A stretch of 64,000 nucleotides of DNA from Elephas maximus indicus (Eukaryota > Chordata > Mammalia > Proboscidea > Elephantidae), in the NCBI RefSeq assembly GCF_024166365.1, contig NC_064822.1, forward strand, positions 109,736,823-109,800,822, written 5' to 3'. A program made the position numbers and the translations under genes. The notes under the pieces were generated by a model. That model saw nothing but the letters and a program-made list of their open reading frames with translations, was not told the origin of the DNA and ran no database searches. Shown here in pieces: positions 51,520-63,015 of this stretch (position 1 is the stretch's first letter; every line of letters starts with the position of its first letter).

Positions 51520-52527
51520 TCAGTCTGTGGCCTCCGTCTTGGTTCCCCGGGGCACCAGGAAAATGGCCCCATCAGCAGCCTGTTGCAATGCATACTCCTC
51601 AGGGGAGTAGCTGTTGCCTGCTCCATCCCGCAGGTGCTGGAAAATGTCCTGATACAGCTGGGTCAGCTGTTGGCGCATGGCCTCCAGCGTCCGGTCTGCC
51701 TCCCCACGGGCCCGAAGAAGCCTCTCCCGCTCACTGCCCAGCCGCTCCAGTTCCCGCTCCAGCTGCACGATGGTCTCCAGCTTTCTCTTGCGGCAGTTTT
51801 GGGCGGCCACCTTGTTCTTGCCCCGCCGTCGGATGTCCCTGACTAGTGCCAGCTGGCTCTCAGTCAGTGGGTACCGTGCCAACAACTCATTAAAGTCATC
51901 TACCGGCAAGTTGACAATCTTGTCCGTGGGAAAGGGGATCTTCATGGCCAGGGCCCTACGCTCATCCCGGCTCCCTGCCTCTCCCCGTGCAGTAGGCTTG
52001 GCCCGCACAGGGCCTGAGGAGGGCTCTAAGGCCAGGGGGGTCTCAGTAGGTGGCAAGGAGTAATTGGGATGGGCCAAGGAGTTTGGCATAAGTGAGTAGG
52101 GGTACTCCACTGGGTACATCTCTACATAGTCGTTGCGCCGCCGTCCAGCCTCTGTCCCCTCCAGCTCAAGAGATTCAGCATCACTATAGTTGAGGGATAA
52201 TCCCGAGTCTGATTCTGGGTCTTCTTGGGGCTTGGGAGTCCCCGCAGGCAGCCCAATGTCCAGGAGGGCCAAGGGGTCTGAGAGGGGTTCACTGAGCAGG
52301 CCTGAGAGGGTCAGTGGCTTGGAGACTGGTATGGCCATGTTGCCATAGGAGTATGGGGAATCTTGTACATGGGATGTGGGTGCTGGGAGCTCATAGGGTG
52401 GTGGAGGAAGGGGAAAGCCAGCATCGGGGTGAATTGAGCAGGGGCAGTAAGCTGGGGGTTGTGGGGGCCCAGGGTATGGGGCTGAGGCTGGGGACTCAAA
52501 CGATGGCTCACTTGGAGTGTTTAGGCC
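51520..52527 (-). CDS. NFE2: NFE2 exon 3 (activation, CNC and bZIP domains, stop)
   Basis: Starts [12 protein letters not shown] after the acceptor TTTCTTTGCAG and ends ...TKTEATD, TGA at 51522-51520. Carries most of the protein in one exon, as in the human gene. Confidence 0.95.
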   Translation of the reverse strand, partial: GLNTPSEPSFESPASAPYPGPPQPPAYCPCSIHPDAGFPLPPPPYELPAPTSHVQDSPYSYGNMAIPVSKPLTLSGLLSEPLSDPLALLDIGLPAGTPKPQEDPESDSGLSLNYSDAESLELEGTEAGRRRNDYVEMYPVEYPYSLMPNSLAHPNYSLPPTETPLALEPSSGPVRAKPTARGEAGSRDERRALAMKIPFPTDKIVNLPVDDFNELLARYPLTESQLALVRDIRRRGKNKVAAQNCRKRKLETIVQLERELERLGSERERLLRARGEADRTLEAMRQQLTQLYQDIFQHLRDGAGNSYSPEEYALQQAADGAIFLVPRGTKTEATD

Positions 52528-53817
52528 CTGCAAAGAAAGACAAAGATGTTTGGAGACATGCTGAGGAAGAGATGCCAGCTCTTTCTCAGGCCCAGGCCGG
52601 GTCCTTCCGAAAGACCCAGTGAGACAGTAACAAGGGAACAGAAAGTTGCTAAAAATCATCAGAAGCTTCTTATAAATCTGTGATGCATCTGTTCCAAGAG
52701 GAAAGCAGCTTAAGAATGGAAGTCACTAAGGTCAGATTTCGGAAAGGACTACCTTACATTGGAACAATTATGGAATCTCCTCAGACATTCTTACTGGGTT
52801 AAAATGGCTCACGTTCTTTTGTTTCCTTCAGGAAGACAAGGAGCTGTTATCCAAGATGACCTCGCAGAACCTTGCTTGCAGGGAGTTATCCAGGGTCCAA
52901 GGGTCAAGTTCAGACCCTGGCCTTGCTCCAGGTGCCCAGCAGAGGGAGCTGCTGTGTGGGAGGAAGGCCTGGGGCAGATCCTGAGGATGCCAGGCAGTGA
53001 TGGCAGGGGAAGGAAGGAGGGCGGGACAAAACCAGGGCTGGGAGCTAAGAAACACCCCGGTGAGCCAGCCCAGGCTCTGCCCTCTCCTCTCCAGGCTTTC
53101 TGTCCCTTCCTAGGTGCAGCAAAGAGGAGAGAACATTCTAGAAACAGGGCCCCCAACCCACTTCGGGGAAGCCACCCTGCTCCAGCCCAGCTGGGGACAA
53201 AGGCACCATTGTTCAGCCAACAGACACCCCTTTGTCCAACTAGCCAGAGGAGAGGACCCCAGCATAGTCTGACTACCCTTCCTGAGGCCCCTGAACTACT
53301 ACTGCTCTGTTACCTGAGGGAAAGGGGCCTAGCTACTAAGGGCAGGGGGAGGAAAACAGGGAAGATGATGGGCAGCATAGGAGGAAAGAGAAGGTGAGAA
53401 GGGGAGGCTGGGGAAAGAGAAAGGAGGTGGGGCAGGAGGTGGGATAGAGTGATGTGAGCAGAGTGGCTGCGGAGAGAGCCTACCCCCTCAATCAGATCCT
53501 TCCCTCTTCACCACTCTTACCCCCTGCTTGATATTCTGGTCTCATTCAGATCTCCCTCAAACTCCAGCCCTTCCTTCTCCAGTGCCTGGAACATTTTCAG
53601 TTTGAGACCCTGGCCCTGCTCCCTTTAGCCCCTGCCTCAGTCCAGCCAGAGCCCTTGCTTCTCAGCAATTCTCCTCTACTGCCCCACCCTCACCCCTACT
53701 CACCTGCAGCTCAGTGATGGACATGATCTCTTGCCAAGTCAGTTCCATCTCGCCCAGATCCGGAGTAGGCAGCTGTGTCACCCTGTTCCTGCTGTGCTGG
53801 GGAGGACAAGGGGGCAT
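51520..53817 (-). CDS. NFE2: NFE2, p45 subunit of erythroid transcription factor NF-E2 (373 aa)
   Basis: Minus-strand exons 53817-53704 (114 nt) and 52527-51520 (1008 nt) join to 373 aa plus TGA, the length I recall for human p45. It heterodimerises with small MAF proteins at MARE/NF-E2 sites and drives globin and platelet genes. Seen: N-terminal [10 protein letters not shown] through [13 protein letters not shown]; a proline-rich activation region with WW-binding PPAY and PPPPYE motifs; a conserved CNC/bZIP segment ([39 protein letters not shown]) at about 200-290; a leucine zipper; and a tail [11 protein letters not shown] retaining the Lys in a SUMO-like TKxE context. Junction: CTGCAG|GTGAGT to TTTGCAG|GGCCTA. 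An open frame running past 52527 to 52659 is intronic read-through. Confidence 0.96.
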
Positions 53818-53874
53818 CCTACTGGCCCAGGGCCTAGTTCAGGTTCCTCCAAAGCCCAAACGGCCCCCAGCAAC
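53704..53874 (-). CDS. NFE2: NFE2 exon 2 (start codon at 53817)
   Basis: The acceptor TTGCCACAG ends just above 53874. There are 57 nt of 5'UTR, then 38 codons, [20 protein letters not shown] then [18 protein letters not shown]. Donor CAG|GTGAGT at 53704/53703. Residue 2 is Pro where I recall Ser in human. Confidence 0.93.
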
Positions 53875-54457
53875 CTGTGGCAAAGAAGAAAAGGTTAGGG
53901 TCTCCACTGCTAGCGGTCTGCACCTTTGTCCTCCCTCAATTGAGTGGTTACCTCCAACTTCACCTGAGGGAAGGAGAGAGCTTAGCCCCCTCCCTCACCT
54001 GTGCTGGACTCACCCAACCAACTCTTTAAGCTGAAAGGTCTTTTTCTGCGGTGGACTTCTACCACACTTGCTGTGGCCGCAGGCAGTTCCTTTGGGAACA
54101 CAGTTGGACTTTGCCTTTTTTTTTTTTTTTTCAGACAAGATGCCTTCTCTTTTCCCTTAGTTCTTACTCCCCAAAATTGGCCAGGGGCAGAAGTCAGAAC
54201 TTCCGGGTTTTTTTCTTTTTTTTTCTCCTGTCCTCTGGGACATCAGGGGAACACCCATGCTTTCCTCATCCCGTTTTAGAGTCTCTGCCTTTTCTTCCCA
54301 AGATGAAAGTGAGTGCTTGGGAATCCCCAATGGGCGTGTTGTGGGAAGAGTCAAGCAGACAGCCCTTCCCCCTCCCTGAGATAGGGCCCAGGCCTGGTGG
54401 CTGATAGCAGCCCTGCCTTCGCCTCCTATCCTGGTCCTGGGCTCCCCTGCCTGTGCC

Positions 54458-54478
54458 AGATAAGAGGTTTATCAGCTG
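54458..54478. promoter_or_regulatory. Paired inverted GATA motifs with E-box in NFE2 intron 1
   Basis: AGATAAG (54458-54464) and TTTATCAGCTG (54468-54478) place two GATA sites in opposite orientation 5-6 bp apart; the second overlaps an E-box CAGCTG. This fits an erythroid GATA1/TAL1-type element in a gene of that lineage. Function is inferred. Confidence 0.45.
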
Positions 54479-54611
54479 CATGCAGCAGAGGAGGAATGGG
54501 CTCTGGAGACACTGGACCTCTGCCCCGTGTCCCCGCAGGGTCATCTTGACCATTCCCCAACCCACACAGCCAGGGGTCTTTCCTCTTCTGAGGTAATATA
54601 AAAAAAAAAAA

Positions 54612-54790
54612 ACATAGCAAAGACTTATTAAGCACTTGTCAAGAATTGTGCTGGTGTTTTATAGGCCTTAGTTTATGAGATTGATTTTTACAAAGCTCAT
54701 CTAAGTTCCATTCAGGAACTGAGACCCAAGCTGGTCAACGAAAGGGTTAGGTCTAAAGCCTATACTGGCTGACTCTACTCTCCTATACAG
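54612..54790 (+). repeat. MIR
   Basis: 'gacttattaagcacttgtca', then a diverged core and 3' part ('ctgactctactctcc'). Confidence 0.6.
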
Positions 54791-54969
54791 CCTTTCAGAC
54801 TTACAGATGACTTCCCATGCTGTTTCTGTGTCTCTGTACTCCATGCCTTTATTTGTGGTCTACACCAATCAGTTCTCTTTGTGGAGTCTCAGTCTCTTTT
54901 CTCTTCTGGGGAATATCTCTTTAGAGCCTTGAATATATCCTCCACTCCCACCCAGCCCCTTTTCTTTTG

Positions 54970-55095
54970 ATCTAGGCTCTAGCTGCAGGTCTGCCACAAA
55001 GCAGCAGTGTGATGTTGGGCAAGTCATCTCACTTCTCTGGGCCTCTGTTTCCTCATTTGTAAAATGAGGGAGTTGGACAAGCTGTACTCAGAGGT
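54970..55095 (+). repeat. MIR 5' half
   Basis: 'gtgatgttgggcaagtcatc' and 'ctgtttcctcatttgtaaaa' match the MIR core. Confidence 0.8.
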
Positions 55096-55824
55096 CCCTT
55101 TCTGCGTGGACAGCTTAAAGTTCTCAGCAACTTCTCACCCCTGCCTTCGCCTTCTGTCAGTGCCTCTCCTTATTCTACCTCTCTGTCCCTTGACCCCAAC
55201 TCTCCCTGCATCTGTTCTCCTTGCCTTGCACAAGGGATTCCCAGAAGCTTTGGAAGGGGCCTCCTGATGTCTCAGGGCCAGACCCCATAGCCTTGCCCAC
55301 CCACCCATATAAGTAAAGGTAACCAGGCTGGGGTAGGTGGGGGAACTTGTAGAAGGACATTGAATAGGACTGGATGACCTCAAATTATATGACCGTAGAC
55401 TACCACAAGGATGGCGCATCACAACGGTTTAATATGGAATCCACTCTGATTTACCACAAAACTATTGAGAACTACAAATTATCTTTTTGAAAGAGGATCT
55501 CCCAGCTCTTGCCCCCGTCCCCTTGTTAAATTGCCATCCCCAGAGCTGGGAGTTGGTGGCCAGTATGCAGAGTGGGTGGGGTGTTTATATCTGTCCAGGA
55601 TGCCATTTCAACACCGGAACCCCACCCTCCCCACCCAGGTTCTGGCGGAAATTGCCCAAAGGCAAAGTGAATGGAGAACGGAGTTGGGGGGCAGGGACAT
55701 TGACTCTTGCCTCACAGTCCTTCACCTCCCCCCTTTGTCCCTCCCTCTATCTTCCTGGATCTGACTCTAAGGTGCAGTACAAAGATTCTGCCCTAGGAGG
55801 CAGGGGACCACATTCTCTGGCTCT

Positions 55825-55912
55825 CCAGATGCATGACCTTGGGTAAATTGCTTCACATTTTTGGAGCCTCCTCTGTCAGTCTCTTCAGTTAAATGGAGAC
55901 AAGACTAGAGAA
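55825..55912 (+). repeat. MIR core fragment
   Basis: 'catgaccttgggtaaattgc' followed by a diverged 'cagttaaatggagac'. Confidence 0.65.
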
Positions 55913-56486
55913 CCTCACGGGTATATGAGGCAGTAGACTGCAAGTACCCCAGGGAGTCACATACTTTAGTGTATGCCACTTTCCCCCCAGGGTACTTATA
56001 AAAAGATTCTTGGAGATTGCCCAGACCTACTGACTCAAATCCACAGGCACTTGTACCAGGAATCAGCATTTAACACCTTGAGAAACAATGAACAGGTCCA
56101 AACGTATGGATTCACAGAAAAGATCACAAAGCCAGAAAGGAGTCCTGTAAATGATCTCCAGGCTTCCTCTAGCTTCCAAACTTTGACCCAGGCAAGGCTG
56201 GGCTCCAGGTTGTCCCAGTCTCTGAGGCTAAATATCATCCCCTTCTCATTAAGCCCAGGAGCTCAGTCTCCCTCTGTCCCTGTGAGGGAACTGAGAACTT
56301 AGAAGGGGAGCAAGGGAAGGGAAAAGGCAGGGGAGGGGAGTTGAGGGGAGCCTCCTGATCAGCTCCAACCAGGTTTTGGTGCAGTAGCAAGTTCACACCA
56401 GGTCAAAGGGGGAGCAGTTTGTTTTTCCCTAGATGCTCAGGGATGGGTCATGATCTACACACCAAGCATAGGGCCCTTTGGGTCTT

Positions 56487-56655
56487 AAAACCAAAACCAA
56501 ACCTGTTGTCATCAAGTAGACTCCAACTCATAGTGACCCTATAAGACAGGGTAGAATTGCCCCATAGGGTTTCCGAGGAGCTTCTGGTGGATTCGAACTG
56601 CCAACCTTTTGGTTAGCAGCTGTAGCACTTAACCACTACACCACCAGCGTCTCCC
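56487..56655 (-). repeat. AfroSINE copy
   Basis: 'aaaccaaacctgttgtcatc' to 'ctacaccaccagcgtctcc', short subtype, in the NFE2 upstream intron. Confidence 0.88.
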
Positions 56656-58369
56656 CTTTGGCTCTTAGGAGACTACATTTAAGAGGACAGGGGACTGGCA
56701 GCCAGTGGAATAGATCAGAAAGGAGGGTGAAGTCAGAATGGGATCAAACAGAACATCACAGAGGGTGCAGGAACTAGGGAGGTACTGGGAAAGAGGAGCG
56801 TGTCTGGGAGGAGCTGATCTAACAGAAATCTCCCAGTGTCTCTCTTCTTTTACAATAAAGAGTTCCCACTTTCCTGTTTAGCCTGCACTTTGAGGTCACA
56901 CAGCTATCTTACTCCCACTGGATTGGTCTGTTCCTTCTTTTACTTTCCAACATCTTGGATCAGGTAAGACTGGAGCAATCTCCAGGGACTGGCATCCATC
57001 CTCCTCCTTCTTATCCAGACAATCCTACCCAGAATGGCTTGATCACAATCCCTAAGGACCCACAGAAGGGTACTGGAGCTTTATCGCTTACAGATACAGT
57101 ATGAGGATCATTTGGAGAAGGATGCTAGAGAGAGGAAGGCATTCAGCTTCAACTGCTGCCCTGGTACTCTAATTTCCTGACTAGGAAAAGTGGTAGAGAG
57201 CAGGCTGCTTTGGGGTCCCTGTTTGGAGGCTTATCAGACTACCCTACCACTCCATGTGTCAATAGAGGCAGTGAAAGGATATGGAGGGATCAGGAAACTT
57301 GGAGTATGGAGTGACAGGTGAGCAGCCTATTTAGAAAGATTAGGGAGAACTCCAAAGAGGCAGAGGGACTCAGAGGCCATCTAGAGAAAAAGAATGTAGG
57401 ACCAGGGAGGAGAGATTTGATCAGAGCAAGATTCAAACCCCTGCGGGGCATGCATGGCTTTGATCGGTATATGGGAACAGGATAGAGGGGGAGAAGCTTC
57501 TGCTATTCTGTCACCACATACCTAGACCCCAAACTCCAGTCCTTTGGGGGCTAATGACAAGAGAATTCCAGCCCCCAGCACATCTTATAGTTCCCCCTTC
57601 CCTTCTGCTGCTTCCCAGCCCCCTACCTCTCAAGCTGCCAATAGTTCCAGTTGGGAAGGGACTACATTGGGGGGTGGATGACTTCCTTTCCCTTCCAGTT
57701 ACAGTAGATCTCTACTGCCACTGGGTCAGGAGAAGAGAAGGGGCAAAGGCAAGAACCCAGCACCCTTGCCCGACCACCCCATCATGCTACAATGAACACA
57801 TTTTAGAGATCCAGGCATCCAGCATTCCCAATTCCTCAGAGTCCCCCAAACCTTCCCAGCTGGCTGGACAGGGCAGGGTTATGGCATGGGGTGGAGGGGA
57901 GAATGGTACCATATGCCTGGGAGTCTATCTGCTCCCCTAGAGCAGCCAGCCTGTTGAAGGCTCCTCTGGGCCATTCCCCAGCTCCTTAAGGGCCCTGGGG
58001 GACCACTGTTTGGTCCCCATCTACAGCTTCCCACCCCAAGGATCCCAGCATTCAAGAAACCATCTAGGACTTTTCCCAGAGGAGTTCCCAAAGATGTCAA
58101 ATTCCTAAACCAGGGGCAACCTGGCCAGGCCCCAGATCTCCTAGGAATGTATTGAAAATAGGTTGTTTTCTCCCTTCACCTCCTCCACCTCCCCAGCCAA
58201 CCCCTCATAAAAAAAAAAAAAAAAAAGAATTCCCCCTTCCCACCCCAGCCCTCGGGCACCTGTGGCAGAGTCCAGGCAGGGTATGGAGAGAGTTGAAACT
58301 CCGGGTGTCGTCTCTGAGGAGGCTGGACCCCGGGCTGACACCTCCTGGGTGAGGATCCCTCACTACCTC

Positions 58370-58620
58370 TAAGAGCCGGGCAGAGCCGCGCCCCGCCCCC
58401 GAGTCATTTCTGAGCACTGAGTGTGGAGGCTGCGCCTGAACTAGGGGAGCCCTGGGGCAGGGCAGGAGCAGGAGCCTCTTTGAAACTATCGGCCTAAGTT
58501 CTGGTCCTTCCCCCAACCCTCCCCTTTTCCCCGTGGCCCTCCTCTCCTCCTGCCCCTTCTGGCCAAGAGAGGAAACTTGAGCCCAGTGTGGTTTCTGCCC
58601 ACACTCCCGCCCCTACCTTG
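58370..58620 (-). other. NFE2: Candidate NFE2 first exon / promoter region
   Basis: A local GC-rich patch (CCGCGCCCCGCCCCC at 58387-58401) lies about 4.6 kb upstream of exon 2, a plausible place for the non-coding first exon. Minus-strand donor candidates are GCAAG|GTAGGG at 58619 and AGAG|GTAGTG near 58370. Neither is strong enough to fix the exon. Confidence 0.3.
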
Positions 58621-58938
58621 CTCCTGGCCAGAGGGGGTACACATTGCTCCAAGCCTCTAGGAGCCCTCCTTTTGAGCCCAGGAGCCCTGCCGGTCCGCGT
58701 TTCGTCCCTATGTAGGACGAATCCTGACCTGATGGTCTGCTCAAAAGTAACCTCTAAACTTTATACAGGTTGTAGCCTCCTTCCCTCTGCCCCCTTGGCT
58801 CTCTTAGGGACAGGGAAACAGTCATAGCAAGGTGGAGGGCAGCTGTTGATAAGAACCAGGTGTCTAGGTTCCCAGCTGTTTAGGCAGGTGAGCATTTAGG
58901 GAGCAGGGTTCATTTAAGAAAAGTCTTTAAAAAAAAAA

Positions 58939-59214
58939 AATGTTCCCATGGGGTCTATTCTGACTCATAGTGACCCTATAGGACAGAGTAGAACTGCCCA
59001 GTAGAGTTTCCAAGGAGCACCTGGCGGATTCAAACTACCAACCCTTTGGTTAGCAGCCATAGCACTTAACCACTACACCACCAGGGTTTCCAGTGACCCT
59101 ATAGGACAGAGTAAAACTACCGCATAGGGTTTGCAAGGAGTGGCTGGTGGATTTGAACTACTGACCTTTTGGTTAGCAGCTGGAGCTCTTAACCACTGAG
59201 CCACCAGGACTCTG
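58939..59214 (-). repeat. Tandem AfroSINE (full copy plus partial copy)
   Basis: The first copy runs to 59092 ('ctacaccaccagggtttcc'). The second begins inside the body at 'agtgaccctataggacagag' and runs 59093-59214. Confidence 0.87.
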
Positions 59215-59352
59215 GGAAAAGGGTAAGAGAGCTATTTTGGGGAGGAGGGGCAGCAGCTGCTTTGATGTATCCTTTCACCTGTAGCCTTCTCCCCTCCCCC
59301 CAGCCTCAGATATCCAAGGACAAAGGCCTCTTTCTTGGCCAGATTTTCTGTC

Positions 59353-59440
59353 TGTGTGCAAGGGGAGTTGAGTGGAGGGGCACCCAGCAGGGAGATTGTG
59401 TGCAAGGGGAGTTGAGTGGAGGGGCACCCAGCAGGGAGAT
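59353..59440 (+). repeat. 44-bp tandem duplication
   Basis: Two identical units (59353-59396 and 59397-59440), each with TGTGTGCAAGGGGAGTTGAG at the start and ending 'cagggagat'. Confidence 0.95.
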
Positions 59441-60193
59441 TGTTCACCTGCCTTAAAGGGGCCTCCAGGGGCCTTCTGGTCTCTCTCACAGGAAAGGCAA
59501 CCCAGTCACATGGCAGCCACACACCCTGGACAGGCTAGGGCAAGAGTGTAGGATATCAGGTCAATCCCTAAATACTCACAAGAACTCTGTGTCAGGCCAA
59601 CAAGTATCCCTAGAAGTCACTCATTCATCCCTTTGCCTCCAAGCCATACGACCCAAACCTCAGGCCAAAAGGAGTTCTCTCCAGAAACTAGGGGAGAAGG
59701 CAAGTCTTGCTTCCTCATAGCTTTTAGTGGCTTTCAGCACTAAGGAAATCCTTCCTTATGTCTAGCCTCAATCCTTACAGCTGCAACTTACACTTTTTCT
59801 GTTTTTATCTCACAGTGTTTAAGTTAAATTGGAAACATTTAAAACCCTTTCAAGACCCAATTATTTTCTCCTTTGAGTTTTTTGTTGATACTATCTTTTT
59901 TCACTAATGAAGGCATGCCGATTAAAAAATCAATTCAGAACTTTTGTTACGAGTTATGAATTTTGGTACCCATTATCTGGGATTGTGTATATCCCCAGCG
60001 GACCCTGGATGATGTAAATCCTGCCAATATGAGTTAATGATTAAATTGGGTTTTTTTTTTTTTTAATCTAATTTCTTGAAAATTTGCAGAACATGAGGTA
60101 ACACGAAGGCACCCGGCAATGACTGCACGTACATTTTATTCTAGTCCGCTTCTTCTTAGCCTTTTTATTATTTTTTGTGAAACTTTTCAAAAC

Positions 60194-60420
60194 ATGCATT
60201 CTTCCTTACTGCAAAAGCAGTACTTACAGCCCAAATTAATAAAGCCAAGGGATTTTTATCTTAGGAAAATTACCACTACAATGCATTCTTCATTACTGCA
60301 AAAGCAGTTCTTAAAGGCAAAATAAACAAAACTAAATGAATTTGAATCTCAGGAAAACTACCACTACTATGTATTTTTTGTTATAAGAAAAGCAGTACTA
60401 ACAGCTAAGAAGCAGAAACA
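60194..60420 (+). repeat. Degenerate ~88-bp tandem repeat, about 2.5 copies
   Basis: Units begin at 60194 (ATGCATTC), 60281 (ATGCATTC) and 60369 (ATGTATT), sharing 'actgcaaaagcagt', 'cttaggaaaa' and 'ttaccactac' landmarks. A further related piece lies at 60551-60585. Confidence 0.75.
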
Positions 60421-60952
60421 GCTGCCCTGGAATACTGTAGAACTGCTTATAGGGGTGCATTCCACCAGCTACATGTGGAACCAATAAGATTGAATGCCCT
60501 AAGATTGAATGCAGGGTAAGAATAATATATAGGAGTTCCAATGTATTGAAATGCACTATTCCTTATTGCAAAGGCAATAAGTGTTGAGACGCTAGAAAAG
60601 CAGGGAGCCAGTAACGCCTGGAAACACTGAATGGCATCAGAGGGAAAATGGTCACTATGACTTAATGAAGACTGGCAATAGCTTATTCTTGTGATAAGTA
60701 CATTCTCACAAGAATATAGTAACTGGGAAACAGAGTGAGTAGGCTTGTCTCACAGAAATAAAGGAAATCTGTCAAAAGTTCAGAAAATTTACATATCTGG
60801 GAGGCATCACCTAAGACAATGCTCAATCTACACAAAAATGAGGCTCCATTTCAAAAGGCTCCCACCTTGAGGCTAAATTGTTAAAACTGGGCTACCCCCT
60901 TTCTCACCACACCCCCTTTCTGAAGAATTCTAGAGGCATAAAAAGTGGGTGG

Positions 60953-63015
60953 GAGTTAAATGGGGAAAAGACAGTCTCTTTAACAAATTTTTTTTTTTTT
61001 TAACAAATAGTGCTGGCATAACTGGATATCCAGCTGCGAAAAAAATGAAACAAGACCCACACCTCACACCATGTACAAAAACTAACTCAAAATGGATCAA
61101 AGACCTAAAGATAAAATCTAAAACAATAAAGATCATGGAAGAAAAAAATAGGGACAATGCTAGGAGCCCTAATACGTGGCATAAACAGTATACAAAACAT
61201 TTACTAACAATGCATAAACACCCAGAGAGAAACTAGGTAACTGGGAGCTCCTAAAAATCAAACACCCATGCTCGTTCAAAGACATCACCAAAAGAGTAAA
61301 AAGATTATCTACAGACTGGGAAAAAGTTTTTAGCTATGACATTTCTGATCAGCGTCTGATCTCTAAATCTACATGATACTGCAAAAACTCAACAACAAAA
61401 AGACAAATAACCCAATTTAAAAATGGGTAAAGGATATGAACAGACACTTCACCAAAGAAGACATTCAGGCAGCTAACAGATACATGAGAAAATGCTCACG
61501 ATCATTAGCCATTAGAGAAATGCAAATCAAAACTACAACGAGATACCATCTCACTCCAACAAGGCTGCCATTAATCCAAAAACCACAAAATAATAAATGT
61601 TGGAGAGGTTGTGGAGGAACTGGAACACTTATACACTGCTGATGGGAATGTAAAATGGTACCACCACTTTGGAAATCAATTTGGTGCTTTGTTAAAAAGC
61701 TAGAAATAGAACTACCATATGATCCAGCAATCCCACTCCTTGGAATATATCCTAAAGAAATAAGAGCCTTTACACGAACAGATATATGCACACCTGTGTT
61801 TATTGCAGTACTGTTTACAATAGCAAAAAGATGGAAGCAACCAAGGTGCCCATCAACGGATGAATGGATAAATAAATTATGGTATATTCACCCAGTGGAA
61901 TACTACACGTTGATAAAGAACAATAATGAATCTGTGAAACATTTCATAACATGGAGGAATCTGGAAAGCACTATGCTGAGTGAAATTAGTCAGTTGCAAA
62001 ATGACAAATATTGTATGAGACCACTATTATAAGAACTCAAGAAAAACTCAGGAAAAAATATTCTTTGATGGTTATGAGGATGGGGAGGGAGGGAGGGAAG
62101 GAGAAGTGTATTCACTAATTAGATACTAGATAAGAGCTATTTTAGGTGAAGGGAAAGACAACACACATTACAGGAAAGGTCAGAACAACTGGACTAAACC
62201 AAAAACAAAGAATAAACCGAATGCTCCGAAGGCCAGAGTAGCAGGGGTGGGGGTCTGGGGACCACGGTTTCAGGGGACATCTCGGTCATCTGGCGTAATA
62301 AAATCTATTAAGAAAACATTCTGCATCCCACTTGGGTGAGTGGCATCTGGGGTCTTAAATGCTAGCAAGCAGCCATCTAAGATGCATCAATTGGTCTCAA
62401 CCCACCTGGAGCAAAGGAGAATGAAGAACTCCAAAGACACAAGGTAATTATAAGCCCAGGAGACAAAGAAATCAGAGAGGGACTACATCAGCCTGAGACC
62501 AGAAGAACTAGATGTTGCCCGGCTGCAACCGATGACTGCCCTGACAGGGAACACAACAGAGAATCCCTAATGGAGCAGGAGAGCAGTGGGATGCAGACCT
62601 CAAATTCTCATAAAAAGATCAGACTTAATCGTCTGACTGAGACTAGAGGGATGCCAGAGGTCACGGTTCCCAGATCTTCTGTTGGCCCAAGACTGGAACC
62701 ATTCCCAAAGTCAGATCTTCAGACAGGGATTGGACTAGACTACGGGATAGAAAATGATACTGGTGAGGAGTGAGCTTCTTGGCTCAAGTGGAGACATGAG
62801 ACTATGTGAGCAGCTCCTGTCTGGAGGGGAGAAGAAAAGGCAGAGGGGGACAGAGGCTTGCTGAATGGACATGAGGAATACAGGATAGAGAGGACTGTAC
62901 TGTCTCATTAGAGGGAGAGCAACTAGGAGTACATAGCAAGGCATATACGAATTTTTGTATGAGAGACTGACTTGATTTGTAAACTTTCACTTAAAGCACA
63001 CACACAAAAAAAAAT
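60953..63015 (+). mobile_element. 5'-truncated L1 with target-site duplication
   Basis: L1 ORF2 C-terminal region (61655-62032 translates as ...IELPYDPAIPLLGIYPKE... and ...WYIHPVEYYTLIKNN...) followed by about 950 bp of 3'UTR ending in an A-rich tail. GTGGGTGG flanks it at 60945-60952 and 63016-63023, and the 5' copy is preceded by AAAA. The frame is open only in pieces, so the copy is dead. Confidence 0.9.

Noticed and set aside
51390-51842. 150-codon plus frame overlapping NFE2 exon 3
   Set aside because: Antisense shadow of the bZIP coding sequence.
52528-52659. NFE2 frame open upstream of exon 3, giving a 379-residue frame
   Set aside because: A clear TTTGCAG acceptor and the exon-2 match show that these codons are intronic.
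52759-53397. 212-codon plus-strand open frame in NFE2 intron 2
   Set aside because: Low-complexity, GC-rich composition, no recognisable domain, antisense to NFE2 and not bounded by splice or promoter signals.
61655-62032. 125-codon frame that could be called a gene
   Set aside because: It is the C-terminal part of L1 ORF2 in a truncated, disabled copy.
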